Shown: in pieces, positions 22,884 through 33,979 of the stretch
Position numbering within the stretch: the first letter of the stretch is position 1
How the letters are laid out: the number at the start of each line of letters is the position of its first letter
Origin: Linum tenue
Lineage: Eukaryota > Streptophyta > Magnoliopsida > Malpighiales > Linaceae
Direction of reading: 5' to 3'
Length of the DNA: 64,000 bases
NCBI GenBank assembly: GCA_946122785.1
Contig: CAMGYJ010000006.1
Location: 45,404,066 to 45,468,065, forward strand
Translations under genes and position numbers: made by a program
Notes under the pieces: model-generated
What the model was told of the DNA's origin: nothing
Seen by the model: only the letters and a program-made list of their open reading frames with translations
The model's database searches: none

Positions 22884-25088
22884 CTATTGATTTGACCAAT
22901 GAAGATCTAAGGGCCATTTCCCAAAGTGATCATTTGGGGCCGAAGAATTGAAGGATGGATTAAAAGAAAACTTGTGAGTCATGGGCGCCTCATCAATGCT
23001 TTGGTTTAATGTACGTACCATCTCCTCGAACTCTCTCTTGCTATATGGTGAAAGCGAGTTCTCCTCATCGAATTCTCTAGAGTGGAACTCTAAGTCCTTT
23101 TGCCATATCAAATGGAAGGGTCGCATCGACACCTTCCCCATAGTTGAGCACAAGAGTCTTCGAGGAGTCAAAATCATATTCTACAAAGGTAGATCTAGAT
23201 TGTTTATCATATTCTTCCTTCTTGTCTTCCAGGGTAATCATTTTTCTAATATGCTATGCATTATCGATTCTGATTGTAAGTTAATGTTTATGAACATCTA
23301 TGGATCCGCCGGAAGTGGCCAAGAAGGGCCTCCCAAAGATGATAGAGTAGTCTCTATCTCTATGCATATCAAGTACTACAAAGACAAGAGAGAACAAGAA
23401 GGGTCTTATCTCGACCTTCAAATCCCTTGCCATGCCTAATGGTTGACAAACTAAATTGTTGGTCAAGGAAATGGTCTTGTTTGTGCTCTCTAATTTGTAT
23501 ATGCCAAGCGACCTAAATATATTGAAGGGAATGGCATTAAAAATAGACCCTAAATCGGTAAGTGCTTTCACCTTGTGAAGGTCACTGAGAACACATGGGA
23601 TTACAAATTGACTTGGATCGGACAACTTTCATAGTACGCAGACTTGCATGTGTGAAGGTATATTTTCCTTCGTGAGCTTGCAAGATAGCTCACCATCATA
23701 CTCAAGAAGTTGCCTAATTTATGTTAAGGGATCAGACATCCCCATAAGAGCTTTCAACGTTGGTGTGGCAGTTTCTACCCCTCCTAAAGCAGAGATGAAC
23801 TCATTGAGTACACCCTGCCCACAACTAGAGTCATTTATAGGAGGGTTGAAAAAGGCACCCTTCCTCCGAATTGGAAAGAATTTTGGTCACTAGGGTTGCC
23901 GATTCCTTTCTAGTGAGGACTGGTCCTCACGTTAACTTCCATGGCATACTTGACCTCCTTGTAAAAATGTTCGTATTTTCGACTAAGAGGGATAGTTCCC
24001 GAATCGAGGATAATTCCATGTCTTAGGGTGTGTGGAATTCCTCCCCACCTTCTTATTTGTGACGAAGGTGCTTGCGAGAGTCTTGATGGGGTTATGAATG
24101 TCCTTGTTGTGGTGAAGGGATGTAGGGTGTTCCTCGTAGAAAATGCAATGGTTCACGTTTCCCTCGCCCATGTATGAGATAGTAATCGCCTTAGGATTTT
24201 TATTCTCCACTCGCTTCTTTCCCCAAAACAAGATTTCGAAACTCCTAGCAAGTGGAGAAAGATTTTAAGCAAGGGCAAATTCTGTCTCTTATTTCCCTTA
24301 CCGGACCTTTTTGGTCTAGACGACCTTAGATTCTGCTTGTGCAACCTAGAGGACTCTAAAATGGTCGAAGGTCCAGCTTCTGGAATCTTTTCTGGTGCCC
24401 CAAAAACTAGTGCCCTGTGCCATTTTTAGCCTATAAAGGGAAAACCTATAGAGTCATTTTCTGCTCGCTGGGAATCACCCACCTTAGTTTCCCGCTTTGA
24501 GCCCACCGAATTCTTAGCCCTTTCCACGTCTATGACATGGGCAAAAAAAGACAATTCGTACTCAAGTGCCCTTAGCTCTTCTTTAGGATTGTTCTTCGTG
24601 TTGCTCGGAAGAGTTATGGCCATTTTTTGATTCTTTTGAAGATCCATAAGGGAAGCTAACTCGCGCTCCAGGTTCTTATGAGTGACCTTTGGACCTAGTA
24701 TGTGTGTATGTAGCTCGTCATCCCAATGTGTGTCATAAAGATATGGCACATTGGTATATATTATCTTTGGGTGATCGATAGGATTTTGGCATTTTGTAAG
24801 AGGCCACTTTCTTGCGTGTATTTGGCTCCTAGCTCAATAATTGCTTGAAGGGCGATTCTCGAAGCTTCTATAGGTGTTAGGAAGATGGGGAGTTCAAAAC
24901 TTCTGATACCCATAGCTAGGGCAATTGAAATCATGAGCTTGAGTATGGCGAGTACCCACAAAGTTTACCTCCTCAATTGAAGGATCTCCTATAGCCCCGC
25001 GATTTTTCACATCATGACCATCCTCGCCTCATTGCACACAAACAAAGAGTTTCACGGCATGGGTGTTTTCAATCATGTTTAGTGCTTG
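22884..25088 (-). pseudogene. Gypsy protease and C-terminal gag of element A
   Basis: The minus-strand frame 23625-23281 is an Athila/Tat retropepsin: 'SDPSQFVIPCVL', the active-site region 'ALTDLGSIFNAIPFNIFRSLG', and 'DYSIIFGRPFLATSGGSIDV'. The catalytic Asp of the D-L/T-G box is present. Upstream frames (25088-23700) are broken gag sequence with basic 'SRPKRSGKGNKRQ' stretches, a 'YLYDTHWDDELH' segment and 'ELGAKYTQESGLLQNAK'. A segment after the protease (23177-22884) keeps 'FEEMVRTLNQSIDEAPMTHK' but has no RT. Several frameshifts are present. Confidence 0.75.
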
Positions 25089-25093
25089 CACCT

Positions 25094-27061
25094 TGATGAC
25101 TCGGTATTTGCACATGTTTTCCCCTTAGTTTCTTGATTGTTTGTGCTTGAATTATTGTGTCTTTGGACTATTTTATGCTAGGTTGTGTTCCTTTGTCCCA
25201 TTTCAGGTCCTAGCACATAAAGTGAAGCATAGGCGCAAGTTTCAAGTCAATCAGAGATCAATTGACGATTCGAGAGAAGAAACTCGGGCATGACCTGAAG
25301 AAGAATGAATTTTTACCTCACTTTATGGTCAAAGAATCATGCAAGCTTGTTATGAAACGAAAGAGGACGAGACTACGAGCTTCTGGGATCAAACGGCGAC
25401 TGATTCGGAGTCCGGACGAGGGAGAAACGAAGCATTAAACAGAGGCTGAGCAAGCCACACGGGCAGAGCAGAAAATCCGCACGGCCGTGCAAGGTGAGCT
25501 GCACGGCCGTGCGAGTCGTGGCCGTGCGGAAATCACCGAGGAGAGATCAAATTAACTTTAATACTGCTACATGCTTAGCTACCATGGCATTAATACTGCT
25601 ACATGCTTCCAATGGATTGATTTTCACCTTCTCACCAAAACGATCGACCAATCTTTTCTTCTGTAAAAGAAAAATCATCATCACTATGGTACAGGCCGCG
25701 ATGACACAATGTATCATGGTAATTCCAATTCCATTAGATATTAGTTTTAATTCTATTATTTATTTATTTATTTATATTCTGAAAGAAGGACACATCACAC
25801 AAGTGTTTTTGAATTCTAGTTCCGCCACTGCCTACGTGTGTGTGTGTGGCACATGTACCCCAACATATTACTAATTAGCAAGAAAATTGATTCTTGCTCT
25901 TCCTTTCGTCACATGGCCAGGCTTCCATTTTGCACGCCCCAGCCCATTTTTTAACTTACTGATCTTGTGCCCCACTTTGTAGTTTGTACTATGATTTACA
26001 AGTGTCAAAACCTCAAATGAATCCCAACAGTATATTCCGATCTCTCCTCTGCATGAGATTAAAGTTAATTTGATCTCTTACTTTTATGCCTTCGCACGAG
26101 CAACTGGGTGAGCTGCACGGCCGTGCGGCCTGCCCGTGTGAGTCGGGAATTGCTGTTTAAAACCCGATTTTCAGCCAAAGGAAAAGAGAGAGCTGGGTTT
26201 TGGATCCCAAACACCCAAGGGACGAACCCTAGAGAGAGAGAGAGAGCGACTTGGGAACATTCTTGGAGCTATTTTGGAGGATTTCTTTGCCATTGGAGCT
26301 CGGGAATCAAGCTTGGAGATGGAGATTGAAGATCTAGATCAGATTTCTGCAGTCTCTCTCTTCTCTATGGAGTAACTTCCCTTCACTTAGGTTTTGAGGA
26401 ACCCTAGTTCCATGAATAGGATCTTTCTTGTATGAAGTTTTGGATGCTTTATTGTTTGATTATAATCGATTGAGGCATGATTTATTGAGTCAATTGAATC
26501 TTGATCAAATTCTCTTGATTTCTGCTTTAACCTATGATAGATAGAATCTGATTAGGTTAAAAGAGCTTCCTTGATTGATAGTGGTGAATTGGTTGTGCGA
26601 GAGTCAATCAATTCACTGCTTTGTACTGGAATTCATTCCAGCAGTGGAGTTCTGTGTTCATAGCCTCAGCTTTCTATCCTGGTGAAGACTAGTCGTCTGC
26701 CGGGTAGTTGGACTGAGAGGGCTTGGTCAGCTTAAGAGATTCCAAGCTAATTTAGGATCTTCCGCAGTTTAATCAACAGTAGATCAACCAAAGGTAATTG
26801 CAACTTGGACCTAATTGAGGAGCTAGGGGGAATCATACCTAAGTGAGTTCCCAAACTGTAATTAGTAGTTTTACTTAGTTTAGTTAGTAGAGTAGTTTAG
26901 TTAATCAATCCTTAATCTAGTTTGCTAGATAATGAACTGAAGCTGAGTAATAGTAACTCTAGAGACCCGTGGATTCGATATTTATTACTTGTGCCACTAT
27001 ACTGCAGTCCCTTTCATTGGTTACACTTGGCCATTGTTAGGTGTTGTGTTTTAGCGTGTCA
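25094..27061 (+). repeat. 5' LTR of element C
   Basis: 1968 bp, longer than its partner because of a 548-bp insert (25541-26088) and a 43-bp stretch around 25378-25420 that is missing in the other LTR (a deletion there between short ACGAG repeats). It contains repeated GCACGGCCGTGC palindromes (25476-25530 and 26114-26145). Confidence 0.92.
25541..26088. mobile_element. Insert with 21-bp inverted repeats in the element C 5' LTR
   Basis: The 3' LTR reads ATCACCGAGCCTTCGCACG without interruption. The 5' LTR carries 548 extra bases at that point. The arms AGAGATCAAATTAACTTTAAT (25542-25562) and its exact reverse complement (26058-26078) are perfect. Ten further bases lie outside the right arm and no target duplication is seen. 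'TAATACTGCTACATGCTT' occurs twice near the left arm. Type unknown. Confidence 0.75.
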
Positions 27062-27067
27062 AGTTTT

Positions 27068-27085
27068 TGGCGCCGTTGCCGGGGA
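27068..27085 (+). other. Primer-binding site for Asp-tRNA
   Basis: TGGCGCCGTTGCCGGGGA, six bases after the LTR end. This is the primer site known from Athila/Tat elements. Confidence 0.9.
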
Positions 27086-27197
27086 CTTTCTAGATTGTTA
27101 GGAAAGGCAGAAGTTTTTTACTTTAGCGTTTTTCTTTTGTTTTCCACCCTTGCTTTTCACTTGGGTGTTTTTGTTTTTGTTGGTGCAGATCTGAATC

Positions 27198-28392
27198 ATG
27201 GATCCTCATGGCTTCTCCAATCATTGGGGGTATCCACCACCATCCGAGTGGTAATACCCCGAGACTCCCTGTAGCAATCAAGGAGGAGAAGACTATGGAT
27301 TCGGGTTCCAGTACCAACCCCCTTTCTACGGAGAACAACCGGACCCCTGGGCATATCAAGAACAACCTCATTACCAAGAAGAATTTCTCCCACAACCAGA
27401 AGGGCTATCGGAGCTGGAGTTACCCATGGTGGCCTTCACGGGCCATTCTGCAGAGCCATGCTACACTCCACAGCCAGATCCAAACTGTGAATTGAGGCTT
27501 CTCATTGAGCAGTTTGCTCGAGACAGTGAGAGATCATGTGCCAGGATGGATCTTTGTACTCAGGCCTATCGTGAAACAGAGGAGATCCTCCTGAGCCTTA
27601 ATAAGAGCGTCGATGATCTTGAATGATCTTGTGCACAACCTGCTCCAGATCACCCTTCTGCTACCATACTAGAGGAGGAGGAGGAGGAAGTAGAAGGCTA
27701 CAAGGACATTGTGGAGCAAACAGAAGTTATCACGGAGAGCTCCCGTGAAAGATCATGATCAAGAATGTCCTGTCATAGCCGACCACCCCTTCCCACATCC
27801 CACACCGAGCTTTGAAGAGGTGGGCATGAGTGAGGAGATGTAAGAAGATCTCATGAAAGAAATTGCTTGGCAACTTGCTCTCCAATCCGTGCTAGAAGAA
27901 GAAGAGCAAGAAAGGGTGCAGAAAGAAGTTGTGGAGGATGACGAAAGTGAAGCAGAAGGAGTTCTTGATCATTTCCCAGGGGTGATACCACATAAAGAAG
28001 AAAGGGGGGTTGAAGAAGCAATTGGCGTCCAGGCTGAGGACGGAGTTAAGGTGGAAGAGGCCTGCACCGGCCATGAGTTACATGTGATATCTCCACCAAA
28101 CTTCGAGGAGCTGCTTGGCAAGGACCCATTTGCAGTGTATCTTTGCCAGACCAAGGCCACATCGACATTGGTCCCTCTTGGTGGACGCAATGGTGGCCAA
28201 TCGATGCTGTCTTATCTGGTTTGGGGCAATGAGACGAGAGAAGAGAAGAAGAGGTCTCGAGGGTGGAGACTTCATCTGCATCAAGTGCACAAGCCTTCAT
28301 CACCTGCCACACCACCTGCTTGTGACTTGAGACTCCACCTCATAGATGAGAACCTCAACTTCAAGGAGGTTCTAGCATGGACGGAAACTTAG
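27198..28392 (+). pseudogene. Internal acidic ORF of element C (gag-like, function unknown)
   Basis: Starts MDPHGFSNHWGYPPPSEW at 27198 and meets a stop at codon 19. It continues in the same frame as a Tyr/Gln/Pro-rich stretch ('FQYQPPFYGEQPDPWAYQEQ') and a helical 'ELRLLIEQFARDSERS' segment to 27626. After stops and a shift it resumes at 27853-28392 as a 179-residue acidic frame with 'SPPNFEELLGKDPFAVYLC', 'GGQSMLSYLVWGNE' and a C-terminal 'LRLHLIDENLNFKEVLAWTE'. No zinc knuckle, protease or polymerase motif is seen. The N-terminal composition resembles gag starts of Athila-like elements. I know no function for the C-terminal part. The LTR and tail context show it belongs to the element. Confidence 0.65.
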
Positions 28393-29573
28393 GAGCCCTC
28401 GTCCGGCTCACGACGTGAAAGAAGCGCTTGTTGGGAGGCAACCCAACCAGTCGGTTTGCATTTCTTTCTCTATTTATCCTCGGTTGAGTCAGTTTTGTTA
28501 TTTGATTTTAGAGTCAATAACTCAACCTTTGTGAGATTTTGTGTGGTGTTTGTGTTCTGATTACTCTCTCTTCCTGGAATGCACCGCCTGACCCGTACAT
28601 CATCATTCACCCTTGATCTGGTAACTTCGTTCTACCCTCCTTATCTTTCCTCCATTGAGGACAATGTCGTGCTTAAGTGTGGGGGGTGTTCGATTATTTA
28701 TGCGGGTGAATGTTTGGGTGTTTGTGTGCTTGGAGCCTAGTCCACTGTCCAAATTTTGAAATTTGAGGGCTCCAAGTACGTGTTCCTTGCAATTGCCTGC
28801 TCAGTATGCTTTGAATTGACAGTCTTTATAGTAATATGCAACCTAGGGAGGTAGTGTAGCACTATGGAGGATGTTGATGCATTTAAGAAGTCTCATTGCT
28901 TCTTCATATTGTGTTGGTTGATTGAGTGAATTAGTGATCTTAGCACCCTTGAATTGTGTGGTGTTGTGGATTCTCTACCTGTCATGGACTCTTGTATCAA
29001 AACACATGTTTTGAGTTTAACAGGTGCTCGAAAATGTGCTTCAAAATAACGTCTCCCGTGCGAATAGGGCGAAAGTGTGTAAGGGGAGACGGGAATTCGT
29101 TCCCAATTTCCACCTACTACCTCCAGCCCCCTTACATGTATTTCCCCCGCACGAGGCTCGAGACATCCGCTCCTGGCATGGCCGGTAAGAGCAGGTTGGG
29201 ACCCTTGAAATAAAGAAAAAAATAACAGAAAACAAGCAAAACAGAAAAGAAAAGGGGTTCCAACCATCTTCAAGAAGAAAATAGAGCACCTTGAAAAATG
29301 TGAGTCCATGATCTTTTGTTTTTGAGAATCTTTTCATCCAAAATTCATTTGTCCTCTGTTCATTATTTGCCATGATGCCAACTCGATACTAGTGCTCTCG
29401 CCGAAGAAGCTATGAGATGACTTGTGTGTCGGTTGACCTCGTAAGTTGCTAAATGATCTAGGAAGTCCTCTACCTACGATCTGGGGTGTTTGTTGCTATA
29501 GAGGTCTGGAGAGTTGCATTGGTTTGAGTTAGGTTTGCTTGGGGACAAGCAAACAGTTAAGTGTGGGGGGATT
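28393..29573 (+). other. 3' UTR and polypurine tract of element C
   Basis: Starts with the conserved 'AAGCGCTTGTTGGGAGGCAA' tail. 'GAGGACAATGTCGTGCTTAA' with a G-run follows (about 28656-28688), then 'AATTTGAGGGCTCCAAG'. It ends with the purine tract AGTGTGGGGGGATT (29560-29573) next to the LTR. Open frames on either strand here are not supported as genes. Confidence 0.7.
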
Positions 29574-30945
29574 TGATGACTCGGTATTTGCACATGTTTT
29601 CCCCTTTGTTTCTTGATTGTTTGAGCTTGAATTATTGCGTCTTTGGCCTATTTTATGCTAGGTTGTGTTCCTTTGTCCCATTTCAGGTCCTAGCACATAA
29701 AGTGAAGCATATGCGCAAGTTTTAAGTCAATCAGAGATCAATTGACGATTCGAGAGAAGAAACTCGGGCATAACCTGAAGAAGAATGGATTTTTACCTCA
29801 CTTTATGGTCAAAGAATCATGCAAGCTTGTTATGAAACGAAAGAGGACGAGACTACGAGGGAGAAACGAAGCATTAAACAGAGGCTGAGCAAGCCACACG
29901 GGCAGAGCAGAAAATCCGCACGGCCGTGCAAGGTGAGCTGCACGGCCGTGCGAGTCGTGGCCGTGCGGAAATCACCGAGCCTTCGCACGGGCAACTGGGT
30001 GAGCTGCACGGTCGTGCTGCCCGTGTGAGTCGGGAATTGCTGTTTAAAACCCGATTTTCAGCCAAAGGAAAAGAGAGAGCTGGATTTTGGATCCCAAACA
30101 CCCAAGGGACGAACCCTAGAGAGAGAGAGCGACTTGGGAACATTCTTGGAGCTATTTTGGAGGATTTCTTCGCCATTGGAGCTCGGGAATCAAGCTTGGA
30201 GATGGAGATTGAAGATCTAGATCAGATTTCTGCAGTCTCTCTCTTCTCTATGGAGTAACTTCCCTTCACTTAGGTTTTGAGGAACCCTAGTTCCATGAGT
30301 TAGGATCTTTCTTGTATGAAGTTTTGGATGCTTTATTGTTTGATTATAATCGATTGAGGCATGATTTATTGAGTCAATTGAATCTTGATCAAATTCTCTT
30401 GATTTCTGCTTTAACCTATGATAGATAGAATCTGATTAGGTTAAGAGAGCTTCCTTGATTGATAGTGGTGAATTGGTTGTGCGAGAGTTAATCAATTCAC
30501 TGCTTTGTACTGGAATTCATTCCAGTAGTGGAGTTCTGTGTTCATAGCCTCAGCTTTCTATCCTGGTGAAGACTAGTCGTCTGCCGGGTAGTTGGACTGA
30601 GAGGGCTTGGTCAGCTTAAGAGATTCCAAGCTAATTTAGGATCTTCCGCAGTTTAATCAACAGTAGATCAACCAAAGGTAATTGCAACTTGGACCTAATT
30701 GAGGAGCTAGGGGGAATCATACCTAAGTGAGTTCCCAAACTGTAATTAGTAGTTTTACTTAGTTTAGTTGGTAGAGTAGTTTAGTTAATCAATCCTTAAT
30801 CTAGTTTGCTAGATAATGAACTGAAGCTGAGTAATAGTAACTCTAGAGACCCGTGGATTCGATATTTATTACTTGTGCCACTATACTGCAGTCCCTTTCA
30901 TTGGTTACACTTGGCCATTGTTAGGTGTTGTGTTTTAGCGTGTCA
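29574..30945 (+). repeat. 3' LTR of element C
   Basis: 1372 bp, TGATGACTCGG to GCGTGTCA. Nearly identical to the 5' LTR outside the two length differences. Followed by the target duplication CACCT. Confidence 0.93.
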
Positions 30946-30950
30946 CACCT

Positions 30951-31560
30951 CCTTAGAAACAACATCAATTTGATCTACTATGCAAATGAGTGAGTCATTT
31001 GGTCTTACTAACATTTTTACTATGGCAGGAGCACTCCTCCTCGACCAGCTTCAAGAATTGGCAGCCATCGATGCTTAATGCTAGAGAGCGCGAGGAGCGG
31101 TCATTTGAGACACGTCACCTTCGTCAGCTTGATTCGCAATCATAGTAATTATTAAGTTGAGGATCTTTCCCAATAAGTCGGCCACTTGTGGTTGGAGATA
31201 TAATAAAATCTTTGCCTTTCCCCAAAAAGAACACTCAAGCCACCTTGCTCGAAAGGAACCAAGGGAAGAGACGCAACCTTTTTGCATTGGGTTCCACACC
31301 TGGCTGCTGTGAAGAATCAAATATCTTCATAAATGTTTTGATATGCTCATTCGGATTCTCGTTATCAAAACCCTAAAAACGTTCAGCATTCTGGACCATA
31401 TGAATGATTGAACTGCGTAGCTCAAAGTTAGGTACATTGACCTGAGATAGGACGAGGCTTGAACCTATGTTCACAGCTTGAGGAAACTCGTAGAGAGTTC
31501 ATTTAGCCATACCTCTAGGTGACGCAGATTCAGAGTGAGAGGAGTTTCTCTTGACTTCTA
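30951..31560 (-). pseudogene. N-terminal gag of element A
   Basis: Continues the minus-strand gag interrupted by element C. Around 31380-31260 a frame reads 'GFDNENPNEHIKTFMKIFDS' then 'GVEPNAKRLRLFPWFL', the core of the retrotransposon gag domain (GldneDP..Hi..F, then L.LFP.sL). The frame is broken by stops ('FLSSKVA' stop 'VFFLGKGKDF'). Confidence 0.7.
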
Positions 31561-31783
31561 AACCTTCATCAAAGAGAGGGTTAGAGTGAAGAGCTGTAAG
31601 AACCTTCTTCTTTCCCCTTCTGTTTCTTGGAGGTGGTGTCCTCTTATGAGATGAATCAAAAGTACCACTCTTATACTCACGACCTTGGGCAAGTCTTTCC
31701 TGTTATAGCATTGGACTTTAACCCAGTTTCGTGAAGGGCTCATGCATAGAAGCGAGGTCCAGTTCTGGAAGTCAAACGATCCA

Positions 31784-31800
31784 CTTAATTTTGGCGCCAA
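31784..31800 (-). other. Probable primer-binding site of element A
   Basis: The minus strand reads TTGGCGCCAAAATTAAG. The first seven bases match the Asp-tRNA site of element C and then diverge. It lies between gag and the LTR, as expected. Confidence 0.5.
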
Positions 31801-31805
31801 CTACA

Positions 31806-33376
31806 ACAAAAATTCGAAGGATTTCTATCGCTCCGAACGCTGTGTCTGGGATCACTGTAACTATTCTTTGCACTCCACCCACACACACACAACAAAAAAC
31901 AAACAAAATTTAAATAAAAAACAAGACGAAAATTAAAACATAAAAATAAAATAAACATGAAGGCAGAACTAGCGCTCTGGCTGCCGATTTATGGAAGAAA
32001 ACTGGCGCTCCCATCGCCGGTTCTGCCCTAACTAAACCGGACTCAAAATAGAAAAATTAAAATGAACATAAAAGAGAATAGAACCTTACCTCGTTACCTA
32101 GGGTCTCTCACAGAACCATTACTTCGAAAGCGTGGTACAATTCGATTGAATAAGAGAGAGGTTTAGGATGTTGAGGTGCCTCCAGATTTGCAAAATGTAA
32201 GAGTTAAAGAGTTTGGGGTGCTGAAAAGTAAATCCAAAGATACGGGATGAGTGAGAGATGAGAGAAGGAAGGAGTTGCATAGGAAAGATCACCCTAGGTC
32301 TTCTAGTCATGTATCCTTAACGATCCAGGTCATTTATTGCAGGTCTTAAGAGAATCAACTTACCGCGCACTTGAGTGCACGATCTCCCAGGTTATATGTC
32401 ACGTCACACAACCTGATGCGCATATTTTACTCGAACAACCATGTACATTGTAACGATGTAGGCGAATAAACATGTCAATATACCCTGCTAGGCTGACTCA
32501 CATAAGCGCGTCATTCTACCGGTTTCGTATTTCCTTAGATCCCACCTTGTTGTGAAGCATTTACCCGAACTAATGGGTGACAAGGACCCTACGGATTTCT
32601 CTCTTGAGGCATCACACCATTCGATCTAATGAGGATTGATCAATGTAGGACTGCCATTTCTAGTCTTAATACTATATGATTGGAATTTCGATCCTAGCAC
32701 CTCAAAGGAGTGCAAGGTCGACTAAGAAATCATTTGAATTAATAAATAACAAAATAGAGGAGATCAAGCATCAACACAGATGAGATAAAACAATCGTATT
32801 AAAGTCAAACATCAAATTTTACATGACTAGAACAGCTAGAAATCACATATCTACACAACTAAAGAACTTAGCCAGCCATGGGGAGGGGTTTTTGGGTGTT
32901 CATCGATTGAAACGAAGACCCCATAAGCCCACAAGAAACGACTCGGACAACAGAAGGACCCTTGAAGGTTGGTCTCATTCTAAGTCCAGAGGGTTGCTCT
33001 ATTAGTAGAGTAATGAATTTTCCTTGGCTTCTCATCTCCATTATTTCTATATCTAGAAACCTATTTAAAGTCATTTTATTAGGTTTTCTAGGGAGGAAAA
33101 AAATGTACCTCCAACATCATGCAACCAATCAGAAGGCTCCAAACATGTGGCTAGCAAATCAGAAGCCTCTATAGTAACTATCTGACGAAGTAGTTGAGTT
33201 CCACAAAACAGTGGCTTCTGCATCGTTTTACTTCTAGGGGCACCTTTTTGGTGTTGTTTATTTAAGTCCTCCTCTCTTTGAATCTCGGCTCCAACAACTG
33301 GATCTCGATGTCCCCTATAGCTACCAAGTCGTCCGCTAATCTGCTTTCACCTCAAAATGCACAAAACACTACAAAA
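31806..33376 (-). repeat. 5' LTR of element A, outer end truncated
   Basis: Matches 14993-16510 over most of its length. The part nearest the primer site (31806-32096) includes a CA-rich tract. The outer end stops near 33376 ('AAAATGCACAAAACACTAC'), about 180 bp short of the LTR start seen at 16690. A different repeat end follows. Confidence 0.75.
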
Positions 33377-33557
33377 ACGGGGTAAAATACCCCAGATACC
33401 ATTGAAATTTTCGAATTGGGGACGAGTACCACCCAAAAAAAGTTAGGGCCTCGGATACCACTGAACTCAATTTTTTGGGGTTCCGTAAAAATTCCTTCCA
33501 TTTCCGTCCAACAGTTAACGGAAGTAATAAAAATCATTTTCCCCATAGTAACTAATA
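33377..33557. mobile_element. One-sided MULE-like terminal repeat
   Basis: Reads 'ATACCCCAGATACCATTGAA', 'GGATACCACTGAACTCAA' and 'CCGTCCAACAGTTAACGGAA', a wording common to long MULE TIRs in plants. The inverted partner is not recognisable in the window. The next MULE inserted into it. Confidence 0.45.
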
Positions 33558-33979
33558 AAATTAAAATGGGTTAATTGTATGGTTGGTCACTGAGATTAAA
33601 AAAAACGTTCAAGTTTGGTCACTTGAAATTAAATCTATTTGTGGTACTTCAGTTTACTGAAACTGTTCACGTTTGGTCACTCTCCGTTCAACTCCGTAAA
33701 CTTTGACTGATGTGGCATTCAACTCTCAAAGTTGACTGTTAACTTAGTGACGTGGCAATTAAGAAATAATAAATAAAATATAATATAATCTATTTAATAA
33801 ATAAATAAATAAATATAATTATTATAATCATGCAAATCATATTCTCTTCTTCATCCCGTCAAAATTAGGGTTTGCAATCGCATTTCGTCCAACTGGGAAC
33901 ACTATCCCCAACCTTCTGCCTCGTTTTCCTCCATTGATTGATCCGTCGGGGCGTCGATGGACTCGAGGGAACCTGGAAT

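Larger units (their letters stand above)
25094..30945 (+). mobile_element. Element C: non-autonomous Athila-like LTR retrotransposon
   Basis: Two LTRs (25094-27061 and 29574-30945) both begin TGATGACTCGG and end GCGTGTCA. The element is flanked by a perfect 5-bp target duplication, CACCT (25089-25093 and 30946-30950). An Asp-tRNA primer site (27068-27085) and a purine tract (29561-29573) are in place. The 2.5-kb interior has no protease, RT or integrase, only an acidic gag-like ORF region (27198-28392) and the tail motif GCGCTTGTTGGGAGGCAACC (about 28428). LTRs are nearly identical apart from indels, so insertion was fairly recent. It sits in opposite orientation inside gag of element A. Confidence 0.93.
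14990..33376 (-). mobile_element. Element A: Athila-like Ty3/Gypsy retrotransposon, nested and deleted
   Basis: On the minus strand the order is 5' LTR (about 33376 to 31806), a TGGCGCC primer-site start (about 31799), gag (31560-30951 and 25088-23700), protease (23625-23281), a post-pol tail with the GGGAGGCAACCCA motif (about 22835), then a 3' UTR, polypurine tract and 3' LTR (16690 to 14990). RT, RNase H and integrase of A itself are absent. Element C sits inside gag (target duplication CACCT) and element B inside the 3' part. Both LTRs are truncated at their outer or inner ends, so no target duplication can be checked. Athila membership is inferred from the primer site, protease and tail motifs. 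Confidence 0.75.

Noticed and set aside
25476..25530. Repeated GCACGGCCGTGC palindromes as a possible operator or CRISPR-like array
   Set aside because: They are LTR-internal repeats present in both LTRs of element C; no spacer structure, and the genome is a plant.
29874..30258. Overlapping ~100-codon frames on both strands
   Set aside because: They sit in the 3' LTR of element C, which is non-coding; the 5' LTR has the same frames broken by the insert.
33360..33380. 'ACACTACAAAAACGGGG' as a CACTA element start
   Set aside because: Aligns with the ordinary LTR sequence 'AAATGCTACCAAAACCATA' of the other element A copy and lacks subterminal repeats.
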